From positions 3,095,001 through 3,159,000 of the forward strand of contig NZ_CP136920.1 in NCBI RefSeq assembly GCF_033100135.1: a DNA stretch of 64,000 nucleotides. Direction: 5' to 3'. Both the position numbers and the translations under genes were made by a program. Below are positions 44,034 to 51,741 of this stretch, piece after piece (positions within the stretch are counted from its first letter, which is position 1; the number at the start of each line of letters is the position of its first letter). Origin of the DNA: Rubellicoccus peritrichatus. Lineage in GTDB: Bacteria; Verrucomicrobiota; Verrucomicrobiia; Opitutales; Cerasicoccaceae. Under the pieces are notes generated by a model. That model was not told the origin of the DNA and did not search any database. It saw only the letters and a list, made by a program, of their open reading frames with translations.

Positions 44034-44288
44034 ATGGAATCTGAAAACAGAAAGCTGATAACACCTTTAGGTGCCTTGATTGATCTCGCGATTGCGGGGG
44101 TGATTTTCCTCGTGTTCATGTTCAAGATCATTCCACCGCATGTTCCAGTTTATGATCCGGGCTGGAAGATGTTCTGGTCGGCATATACATCAGTCGTTAT
44201 GGCCGGATTCTTCTTCATGGCCATTTGCCTGTTCCATGTCACGTTGGCCGATCAACTCCGCCGTAAGCGTGAAGGTATCAAAGACTAA
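44034..44288 (+). CDS. Small two-helix membrane protein
   Basis: 84 residues from the ATG at 44034 (a GTG at 44001 is an alternative). Two hydrophobic helices (LIDLAIAGVIFLVFMFKII and VVMAGFFFMAICLFHVTLA) joined by a short loop with PPHVPVYDPGWK, and a basic C-terminus. No family recognised. It stands after the isomerase by 66 bp; whether it belongs to that operon is unclear. Confidence 0.6.
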   Translation: MESENRKLITPLGALIDLAIAGVIFLVFMFKIIPPHVPVYDPGWKMFWSAYTSVVMAGFFFMAICLFHVTLADQLRRKREGIKD

Positions 44289-44290
44289 TT

Positions 44291-44306
44291 AAAGGCCTTT
44301 GCCTTT
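44291..44306. terminator. Weak hairpin between convergent genes
   Basis: AAAGGC-CTTT-GCCTTT between the small membrane protein stop and the SNF2 helicase stop. Six base pairs and no T-run on the plus strand; A/T bases flank both sides. Low-confidence shared terminator. Confidence 0.35.
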
Positions 44307-44307
44307 A

Positions 44308-46857
44308 TCAGGCTTTTTGTTCGGCTGCTACATCTTCGGGTAGCATGGCGAGCAGTTCCCTAAGGCTGCCGCAGTATTCACCAAAGTTGTCTCCACCGGT
44401 TGCGCTGCCGATTGCCTCTCCAAAGAGGGCTCGTTTTTCGGCCTGAAGCATCTGGATTTTCTGCTCAATCGATTGAGTTGCTACCAGGCGGTAGACAAAA
44501 ACGGATCCCGTCTTTCCTATACGGTGAACCCGATCAATGGCCTGTTCTTCAACGGCTGGGTTCCACCATGGGTCCAGCAGGAACACATAATCCGCATTGG
44601 TTAAGGTAATTCCAGTCCCACCTGCCTTCAGGCTGACCAACATGAAGCCCGCTTTTTTCAGCTTTTGGAATTGCTTCACAGGTTCTGCACGGTCGCGGGT
44701 GCGGCCGGTCAATGAATAGCGCTCAACATCCGGAAACCGTGTATCTAGGGCTTTTTCCAGTCTTTCCAGCAAGGTGACAAACTGACTGAATACGACAGCG
44801 CGGCGTCCGCTCGCGGCGACTTCTTCAAGACGATCAAGCAGTACCTGGATTTTTCCACTGCTTTCCCAGCTTTGATTGATCCAAGGTAAAAGCCCAGGGT
44901 CGCAACATGCCTGCCGTAATCGAGTTAGCAAACTGAGGAAGGTCATTCCATGCTCACTTTTCGCAGTTCTGAGATCATCACCGAACTTGCTCAGTCCTTC
45001 CTTGGCTAAGCGATCATACTCGGAGCGTTGAAGCCCGGACATCGGGCAGAGGATTTCGGACTGGAGTTTTTCCGGCAGTTCGTTGGCGACTTCGGCTTTG
45101 GTTCGGCGGAGGACAAATGGCCCGATTTGACCGCGCAGGCGCTTCAAAAGAGCTTCAGAGTCTGTCGCAACCGCATTCTCAAAACGGCGTCTTGATCCCA
45201 GCAGGCCAGGCATGAGGAAGCGGAACAAGGTCCAGACGTCAAGAAGGCGGTTTTCAACCGGAGTGCCGGTCAAAGCCAGGCGATGCTTCGATTTGATTGA
45301 GAGGCACGCTTGAGTTACTTTCGCGTCGGGGTTCTTGATGAATTGAGCCTCATCGAGAACTGCATAGGCAAACTCGCTGTTGGCCAGCAAATGCTTATGG
45401 CGGCGCAACTGTGTGTAGCTGGCGACCCAGAGGTCGATTCCAAAAGTATCGGCGAAGGTGCTTTCTTTTCCAAGGACTGCGACACGTAAGTGTGGAAAGA
45501 AGCGTTTCACCTCCATTTGCCAGACCGGGATGACACTTGCCGGGCAAACGACCAGCGAGGGCAGGTCGCCAACAGATTTCCAATTCAAAAGACTGAGGAC
45601 CTGGAGGGTTTTGCCCAATCCCATCTCATCGGCCAGTAAACCATGGCAATCATTGCTGGCCAGGTGAGCCATCCATTGGATGCCGTAACGTTGGTAATCG
45701 CGAAGCAGATTCAGCAATTCGCCATCACGATTGGTCTCGGGATTCAGTAATTTATCCCGCCAACTGGTGATGGTTTCATCGAACTTCAAGTGGACTTCCT
45801 CGGCGCCAAAGAGCGAAAAGACAAGGTATCTGGGGAAAGCTCCATCGGCAAAAAGCGAAGCTACCTCCCGCCAGGATTCTGCCACAGCGGCGGCACGGCT
45901 CGATAGATTCGCCAAACCCTGACCTGGGAGAAGCAGGGTAGTCCCACCATTGCTGATCAGTCGTCGTGCTTCGGCACCGCTCAAGCGGTTACCATCAAGC
46001 TCCACCAACCAATCAATGCTGATGTTCTGGTCCTTCCCGAGGCTGGCGGTGGCTGTGATATTTGCCTCCTGAACCCCTTTGCTTAGGCGCTTAACATCGT
46101 TCGGGAGCTCTACCTGAAAGTGGTGTGACCACTTAGGCAACTCTCGACGGATAAAACTGGGAGCTGCTTCGACGTTGCTGAGCCAGTAGCGGGAGTCATC
46201 CGTCCGGAAGCGAAAGCTCGCCCGTCTCGCTGCACTGGCCAGGCGAATAACCAGTTCGCGCTCTGTATTGGTCAGTTCGCCAGCCGCTTCGCTGCCTTTT
46301 CCAAGAGCAGGAATGCGCCGTTTGCCTTTGTCTTCCCAGAAAGTCTGGAAATTCAATCCATTGCTATCAGCTTGAAAAGTGACGAGTAAGGTGCGTGGCG
46401 GTTTTTCATTCTCAGCAGGTGATGCTTTGGGCTTTTGCGGAATATCACCTAGTTTTGTCCTCTGGTTTGCAGAGTCTTCTTCGGGCTCTTCTGTCTTCTC
46501 AGGGCGCTTAACCTGAGGCAAATCAGTTGCCTCATCTCCAACCAGCTCTTCGATTTCGTAAAGACCTGCGGCGGCCAGGGTTTGACCAAATTCGGCGTCA
46601 TCTGTCGATGAGCGTATGGTTGGGCCAGTCCCGTTCCAGTCAATGACGGCATAGCCTTCTAGTTCGTCCGAGCGGACGTGAATGATGGCATCCTCCTCAC
46701 CAAGCTCGATCTCGCGAACGGCGCAGTCGAGATACAACTCGCGCGCGGTTTTCAGGATTTCGCTCTCGAAGAGCTGTTCCCAGTCACAATCCAAGCGCGT
46801 AAGCCAAGCCTCTAGAGCTGTGCCTGAGTAGAGTCGTTTGATCGCGCGCGTGTTCAC
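44308..46857 (-). CDS. SNF2-family ATP-dependent helicase/translocase
   Basis: 849 residues. An N-terminal ~370-residue region without a recognised domain is followed by the SNF2 motor: Walker A in DEMGLGKTLQ (about 406-415), DEAQ box (about 500) and the C-terminal half with VHRIGKTGSVFVYRL (about 780). It resembles bacterial RapA/HepA-like or orphan SNF2 proteins that move along double-stranded DNA. No methylase or nuclease is adjacent, so a restriction or defence role is not suggested. Confidence 0.9.
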   Translation of the reverse strand: MNTRAIKRLYSGTALEAWLTRLDCDWEQLFESEILKTARELYLDCAVREIELGEEDAIIHVRSDELEGYAVIDWNGTGPTIRSSTDDAEFGQTLAAAGLYEIEELVGDEATDLPQVKRPEKTEEPEEDSANQRTKLGDIPQKPKASPAENEKPPRTLLVTFQADSNGLNFQTFWEDKGKRRIPALGKGSEAAGELTNTERELVIRLASAARRASFRFRTDDSRYWLSNVEAAPSFIRRELPKWSHHFQVELPNDVKRLSKGVQEANITATASLGKDQNISIDWLVELDGNRLSGAEARRLISNGGTTLLLPGQGLANLSSRAAAVAESWREVASLFADGAFPRYLVFSLFGAEEVHLKFDETITSWRDKLLNPETNRDGELLNLLRDYQRYGIQWMAHLASNDCHGLLADEMGLGKTLQVLSLLNWKSVGDLPSLVVCPASVIPVWQMEVKRFFPHLRVAVLGKESTFADTFGIDLWVASYTQLRRHKHLLANSEFAYAVLDEAQFIKNPDAKVTQACLSIKSKHRLALTGTPVENRLLDVWTLFRFLMPGLLGSRRRFENAVATDSEALLKRLRGQIGPFVLRRTKAEVANELPEKLQSEILCPMSGLQRSEYDRLAKEGLSKFGDDLRTAKSEHGMTFLSLLTRLRQACCDPGLLPWINQSWESSGKIQVLLDRLEEVAASGRRAVVFSQFVTLLERLEKALDTRFPDVERYSLTGRTRDRAEPVKQFQKLKKAGFMLVSLKAGGTGITLTNADYVFLLDPWWNPAVEEQAIDRVHRIGKTGSVFVYRLVATQSIEQKIQMLQAEKRALFGEAIGSATGGDNFGEYCGSLRELLAMLPEDVAAEQKA

Positions 46858-47222
46858 TAGCTAGTTGGTGTATCCCGAGAGATAATGAACCTAATAAAAT
46901 ACGTATTACATCAATGCGCTGCAAGCGATAAAGCGTTCTCTTTTTCAGCAAAATTCTAATGCGGTAACTACTTATTGAGTGGAATATTTAGCTCTCGCAA
47001 AAACGCAAAGGAGGGAAGGTCTAATTAATACTTGGCGTCTTTGCGACTTAAGCGAAGCGGGCGTGGGAATGATAAGCCTGCTTAATCGGATTCGAAATAT
47101 CAAACGCGTCGTTATTCGAAGTTTCAAATACCTCATTGCAGGCAAGCAATTCCGCTAATATTATCTTCGAATATCAGAATTCACGATTGCTTAGCCTGAT
47201 TGGATCTGACTCGCTCCCTGCC
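46858..47222. other. 365-bp gap with repeat copy F
   Basis: Between the leftward SNF2 gene and the methyltransferase. Apart from the element at 46991-47070, no gene, terminator or clear promoter is visible. The frame from 47136 is open but starts with TTG and adds 29 residues unlike the family. Confidence 0.4.
46991..47070 (+). repeat. ~80-bp dispersed element, copy F (forward)
   Basis: Begins GCTCTCGCAAAAACGCAAAG and ends AAGCGAAGCGGGCGTGGGAA, the same order as copy B (18746-18822), with TTTGCG in the right half. It is the third member of the family and the most diverged (GTGGGAAT instead of GAGAGAAT at the end). Confidence 0.65.
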
Positions 47223-47807
47223 ATGACAAAACAATTGTGGGCCGATACTTTAATTGGTGATGAGCATTATGCTTTGATGAACCTGAATCACGCTCAAATC
47301 GAAGAACGCATTATTGCGGATATGGATGCAGGCGTTGACGTTTATTATGACAACCGCTGGGCCGCAACTGGCATTTTAAGTGAATGGCTGGCCCAGAATC
47401 TTGAGCTGATTCAGGAAAAGAATGTTCTTATTCTTGGTGCTGGAGTCGGTTCCGAAACCCTCGTGCTTGGTCGTCATTGCAAGCACGTGTGGATCAATGA
47501 CCTTTCTGCTGTCGCCCTGGAACTCTGTGCCGAACAAATGGATCAGAATAGCTTTAAAAATTACACAACCTTGTGTGGTCGCTACGAGGAATTGGATCTA
47601 CCCGAGGTGGACCTGGTCGTGGCCAGTTTTCTCATTTATAACAAAGACACCTACACCGCCATGCGCTCATTTATCGCAAACCACAAAGGCGAAGTCATCC
47701 TGATGAACGAACGCCTTGGTCCTTTCCCGAAGTTTTTGGAGCAGGAAGCTCACACGATCATTTTCGAAATAGATGACGCCGTCGGGGTGCTGTTGAAGAG
47801 GGGCTGA
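47223..47807 (+). CDS. Class I SAM-dependent methyltransferase
   Basis: 194 residues from the ATG at 47223. SAM-binding motif I is VLILGAGVGSETLVLGRH (about residue 63), with ND at the end of strand 2 (WINDLS). The YYDNRWAATG stretch at about 37 resembles the lysine methyltransferase group related to METTL20/METTL16-like protein methylases. Substrate unknown. Stands alone, downstream of repeat copy F. Confidence 0.78.
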   Translation: MTKQLWADTLIGDEHYALMNLNHAQIEERIIADMDAGVDVYYDNRWAATGILSEWLAQNLELIQEKNVLILGAGVGSETLVLGRHCKHVWINDLSAVALELCAEQMDQNSFKNYTTLCGRYEELDLPEVDLVVASFLIYNKDTYTAMRSFIANHKGEVILMNERLGPFPKFLEQEAHTIIFEIDDAVGVLLKRG

Positions 47808-47983
47808 TTTACTGTTTTAGGAAGTGCTGCGCTTACTGAGTCGGGCATTTTTGAGCTGCCATTGCTTGAATGCACGACATAATTATCGCACAGCGAATTT
47901 ATTGTGCAAAATGGCTGTAACCTTAATTTCTAAACTGAATCAGGAAATTCTAAGGCCGACTCTCTGACATCAAGAGAGGCTTA

Positions 47984-48166
47984 TCATTTCTCCAGCTTAT
48001 CGCATACCTTTTCCATTTCAGTAGTAATGAAATTGGAACGGTTACGATTTTGAGCTGCCGCCTTCTTGTCAATTGCCTGAATCAAGTTGGTTGGCATGCT
48101 GATCGATATCTGAGTTTCCCCTTTGGCGCGACCGTGGGGGACTTTTGCTGTTTTCTTTTTTGGCAT
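47984..48166 (-). CDS. Ribbon-helix-helix protein
   Basis: 60 residues. A basic start (MPKKKTAKVPHGRAKG) then one strand and two helices (TQISISMPTNLIQAIDKKAA, NRSNFITTEMEKV) typical of CopG/Arc-like dimers. Such small proteins are often antitoxins or local repressors, but no toxin gene is adjacent (263 bp of apparently empty DNA lies upstream). Likely binds DNA as a dimer. Confidence 0.7.
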   Translation of the reverse strand: MPKKKTAKVPHGRAKGETQISISMPTNLIQAIDKKAAAQNRNRSNFITTEMEKVCDKLEK

Positions 48167-48429
48167 AGTTACGTGAGTGAGATTTTTTGCTAAGTCAATC
48201 AGGGTGAAGTATTACTAATGCAACACTACAAAGCCTTAAACAAACAGATATCCAAAGGTCATCAAAGCTAAACTTACTTTTATGGAGGATTATATTGAGC
48301 TAAACATCTGCTTTTTAGATCCGGCTAACTAATTAGTAACAATTCAGCGTATGCATGGAATTCATTTCGAGGTATATCCTCATGTAATATGCATTTAGTG
48401 CGTTGCTGCCGTTCTTCAGGCAGGCTTGG

Positions 48430-49494
48430 TTAGCTATCCTGATTCCGGAAAGACTCGAATTGGCTCTTGTTGGATGCTTTCATGTAGGCTTCTCTTCCAC
48501 TGATGACACCTTCGTTTAACCGGCTCATAAGAGAGTGGTCCATGGTTGTCATGCCTTCGGCCATACTGCTTTCGATGATGCCGCGAATGTTGCTTATCTT
48601 TCCTGAGCGGATGCAATTGGGCAGGGCATCATGTTTTAATAAAATCTCATGGACGGCTACGCGGCCTTTGGGGAGTTTTTTGCACAAGAGTTGAGATACG
48701 ACTCCACTGAGACAACCGGCCAGCATGGTGCGAATCTGGTTTTGTTCGTCTGCTGGAAATGCGTCGATTATGCGGTCGATGGTCTTGGGTGCGTTGTTGG
48801 TGTGCAGGGTTCCAAAGACGAGCATCCCCATCGATGCACAGCCGAGGGCCAGTTTGATGGTTTCGAGTTCGCGCATCTCACCAACGAGAATGATATCCGG
48901 GTCGGCTCGCATTGCTCCGCGCAAGGCGTTGCCAAATGATTCGCTGTGTTCTCCAACTTCGCGGTGGACGATGACGCTCTTTTTGTTTGGGTGCACAAAC
49001 TCAATCGGATCTTCGATCGTAATAATGTGCTTTTCGTAATTTTCATTGATATAGTCGATCATGGCAGCCAGGGTCGTTGACTTACCACTTCCGGTTGGTC
49101 CGGTGACAAAAACCAGGCCTTCTTTAAAGCCACAAACCTGCCTCAGTATATCGGGCAGGTTTAAGTCATCAAAGGAAAGGATCTTAGCTGGGATTTGGCG
49201 GAAGACGGCTCCCATGCCCCAATGATTGTAGAGGTAGTTTCCCCGAAAGCGGGCCAGACCTTTGATCTCATAAGCGAGGTCTAAATCCCGTTCATGAATA
49301 TAGTGATTCCAGCGCTCCTCATTCGTGATGCCACGTAGCAGCTCCGTCATTTTATCTTCTGTGATGTTCCCTTCACCTGGCATCGGTTTGATAACGCCTG
49401 ATGATCTTACCTTGGGAGGCATGCCGACAGACAAGTGCAAGTCGGAACCGCCGAGGTCCAACATTCCTTTTAAATATTTATCGAGTGAGGCCAT
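48430..49494 (-). CDS. pilT: Type IV pilus retraction ATPase PilT
   Basis: 354 residues. N-terminal PAS-like domain (1-100), then the secretion ATPase core: Walker A GPTGSGKSTTL, the Asp box around EDPIEFVH, Walker B IILVGEMRELETI, and the His box GTLHTNNAPKTIDRIIDAFP. The C-terminal helical part matches PilT. It powers pilus retraction and twitching. The larger paralogue ends 6 bp upstream. The usual C-terminal AIRNLIREGK motif has no exact match; NIRGIIESSMAEGMTTMD is close. Confidence 0.92.
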   Translation of the reverse strand: MASLDKYLKGMLDLGGSDLHLSVGMPPKVRSSGVIKPMPGEGNITEDKMTELLRGITNEERWNHYIHERDLDLAYEIKGLARFRGNYLYNHWGMGAVFRQIPAKILSFDDLNLPDILRQVCGFKEGLVFVTGPTGSGKSTTLAAMIDYINENYEKHIITIEDPIEFVHPNKKSVIVHREVGEHSESFGNALRGAMRADPDIILVGEMRELETIKLALGCASMGMLVFGTLHTNNAPKTIDRIIDAFPADEQNQIRTMLAGCLSGVVSQLLCKKLPKGRVAVHEILLKHDALPNCIRSGKISNIRGIIESSMAEGMTTMDHSLMSRLNEGVISGREAYMKASNKSQFESFRNQDS

Positions 49495-49500
49495 GATGAT

Positions 49501-51603
49501 TTAGAAAAACTTCCTCTTCTTTTTCTCGGGCTGCGCTTCCGGGGTTACGGCTGCTTGTGAAACTGGTGGAGGTGAGATTTGATTGCGCATCATTTTGTTG
49601 CCTATGTTTTCCAGAGCAACCTCGTCGGATATGGTGCCATTCTCCCACAAAGCCATGATGGATTTATCCATCAAACACATGCCTTCGCGCATGCCCGTTT
49701 CCATGGCATTGACCAAACCATCGGGCTTGTTTTCACGGATGAGGTTTGCGACTGCGATGTTGTTTAAAAGTACTTCGTAAGCGAGGGCGATATCCCCCTT
49801 CTTGGTGAGCAGCAGACGTTGGCAGATCACTCCCTTCAAGCTTTCGGAAACCATTGCGCGAATTTGAGTTTGCTGTGCTGCAGGGAATACATCGAGCAAT
49901 CGATTCAGTGTGGTTGCGGCGTCGCTGGTGTGCATTGTGCCAATGACAAGGTGTCCGGTTTCAGAGGCACTAATGGCCATTTCAATGGTCTCAAGGTCAC
50001 GCATTTCACCGATAACGATGATGTCCGGGTCTTGCCTCAGGGCTCCTTTCAACGCACTATGAAATGTATTCGTGTGTGAGCCGACTTCGCGCTGTGTTAT
50101 TTGACAGGTGTTGGATGTTTGAACAATTTCTATCGGTGCCTCGACCGTGATGATATGATCTTCACGTTGCTTGTTGAGTTCATCAACCAGTGAAGCCAGC
50201 GTTGCTGTCTTGCCAGCACCTACCGGGCCGGTTACAAGGATTAAACCATTGTGGTAAGTCAGCAGTTTGCGAATGACTTCGGCATTGTCGAATCCCAGGG
50301 CTTCAAGTGACTGGATCTTATTGGGAATGAAACGGTAGGTGCCAGCCGTTCCATTTTTATGAACCATCAGATTGACGCGGAAGCGCTTGGTCGCATCCAA
50401 AGCCATGGCAAAATCGTAATCCTGAGTGCTTTCAAAAATGTAATTCTGCCGGTCAGATAAAAGTGCGGTGTTGAGGAGTTTGGTTTCCTTGGCGGTTAAA
50501 ATATGTTTGCTTAAATACTGAATGCGGCGGTTTTTGCGCATAAATGGGCGCGCGGTAGGGGAGAGGTGTAAGTCGCTGGCGCCTTGTTTTTGGCATTCAA
50601 GAAGGAGCTGGATGAGAAACTGTCGAGCTTCGCTTTTGCCGAGTCCGGATAATGCCTTGAAGTCGGGTAAACCGCTGGGGACTTTCAGAGAGTATTGGGG
50701 GCGGTCATTGGAATAGCTGTCTGCAGGGTTTGCTTTGGGGGCGGGAGCACGCCTGGCCACTTCTTCATACTCTTCCTCATGGGCTCCAGAGGGGGCACCG
50801 GATGAGGGCCTTACCGTTTTTCTCTTTTTTGGGGCTGCTTTTTGCCCTCCATCGAGACTTTGCAATAAATCGTTGGCAAATGACTGCAGATCATCTCCTC
50901 CGCCTGTAGCTGGAGCTGCCCTTTTAGGCGTAGGCGTCGGGGGTTCTGCGACATCGTCGTGGCGCGGTGGTGGAGCAAATGGATCTTCGTCTACAGTCTC
51001 AGGTTGTCTGGAGATTTTTCTTTTCGGAGCAGATGCAGCCGGAGCTGGTGCAGATACTGCTTCGTTATCCTGACGTGGTGGTGGCGCGAAAGGATCGTCA
51101 TTGTCGCTGGGTGCTTGACTTGGAGTTGGCGCTGGAGTCGGAGCTTTCGCCTTTTCTATGGCTATCGGCTCAACAGGGGCAGCCTTTGGAGCTGGAGGCT
51201 CTGGAGGATCAATGGGTTCCGGCTTGGTGGTTTCTTTGGCAGCAGGCTCGGGTTTGGGTTCAGGAGATGTGTCTTTTGCCTTGGTTTCGCTTTGAGGTGC
51301 GATCGGTGGTGTGGTGACCAAGATAAAAGGATCATCTGGCGGCGGGCCGTCTTTTCCTTTTTCCCAGGCTTTATCCATGAGCTCCTGCAGGCGGTCAAAG
51401 TCCGTGAAAATATCTTTCTCAAGAATGGTTTGCCCGAAGGTGAGCAAGTCCGCGTCCTTACCGGTAGTGCGAATCAGTGCCTTGCATAATCTTTTGTTTA
51501 AAAATCCTTCCTGGATGCCGAAATGGGCCAACCATTGAACGTCGTTATTCACAGTAAAAGTCCTGAAGTAGTTAGCAATTGGGTGGAGTTCCCAATCAAA
51601 CAA
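49501..51603 (-). CDS. PilT/PilU-like ATPase with long disordered N-terminus
   Basis: 700 residues. Residues 1-95 form a small folded N-terminal domain; 95-320 are Pro/Ala/Glu-rich and probably disordered, with repeated DPFAPPPR (twice, plus DPFILV); 330-680 are a full PilT-type motor with Walker A GPVGAGKTATL, Walker B IIVIGEMRDLETIE and His box GTMHTSDAATTLNRLLDVFP. The start is TTG at 51601-51603, as no ATG precedes it in frame before a stop. Gene order with pilT 6 bp downstream suggests two retraction motors acting together, as PilT and PilU do. Confidence 0.85.
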   Translation of the reverse strand: MFDWELHPIANYFRTFTVNNDVQWLAHFGIQEGFLNKRLCKALIRTTGKDADLLTFGQTILEKDIFTDFDRLQELMDKAWEKGKDGPPPDDPFILVTTPPIAPQSETKAKDTSPEPKPEPAAKETTKPEPIDPPEPPAPKAAPVEPIAIEKAKAPTPAPTPSQAPSDNDDPFAPPPRQDNEAVSAPAPAASAPKRKISRQPETVDEDPFAPPPRHDDVAEPPTPTPKRAAPATGGGDDLQSFANDLLQSLDGGQKAAPKKRKTVRPSSGAPSGAHEEEYEEVARRAPAPKANPADSYSNDRPQYSLKVPSGLPDFKALSGLGKSEARQFLIQLLLECQKQGASDLHLSPTARPFMRKNRRIQYLSKHILTAKETKLLNTALLSDRQNYIFESTQDYDFAMALDATKRFRVNLMVHKNGTAGTYRFIPNKIQSLEALGFDNAEVIRKLLTYHNGLILVTGPVGAGKTATLASLVDELNKQREDHIITVEAPIEIVQTSNTCQITQREVGSHTNTFHSALKGALRQDPDIIVIGEMRDLETIEMAISASETGHLVIGTMHTSDAATTLNRLLDVFPAAQQTQIRAMVSESLKGVICQRLLLTKKGDIALAYEVLLNNIAVANLIRENKPDGLVNAMETGMREGMCLMDKSIMALWENGTISDEVALENIGNKMMRNQISPPPVSQAAVTPEAQPEKKKRKFF

Positions 51604-51741
51604 GAATCTGCAGCTTTGAAAAGCTAGAATTCAGATTATTCAGGTCTCTTTAACAAACTCTTTAAATATGGTAAGTAGCTGGGGATTTTGCTATCTCGAT
51701 TGCAACTATTATGCAAAATGATGGTTATACACGTTAGATAT

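Noticed and set aside
44308-47070. SNF2 helicase and methyltransferase as a defence island
   Set aside because: The genes are divergent and separated by a repeat; the methyltransferase resembles protein methylases and no nuclease or phage-defence motif is seen.
47984-48166. Toxin-antitoxin pair
   Set aside because: Only the ribbon-helix-helix gene is visible; flanking 250+ bp and pilT show no toxin gene.
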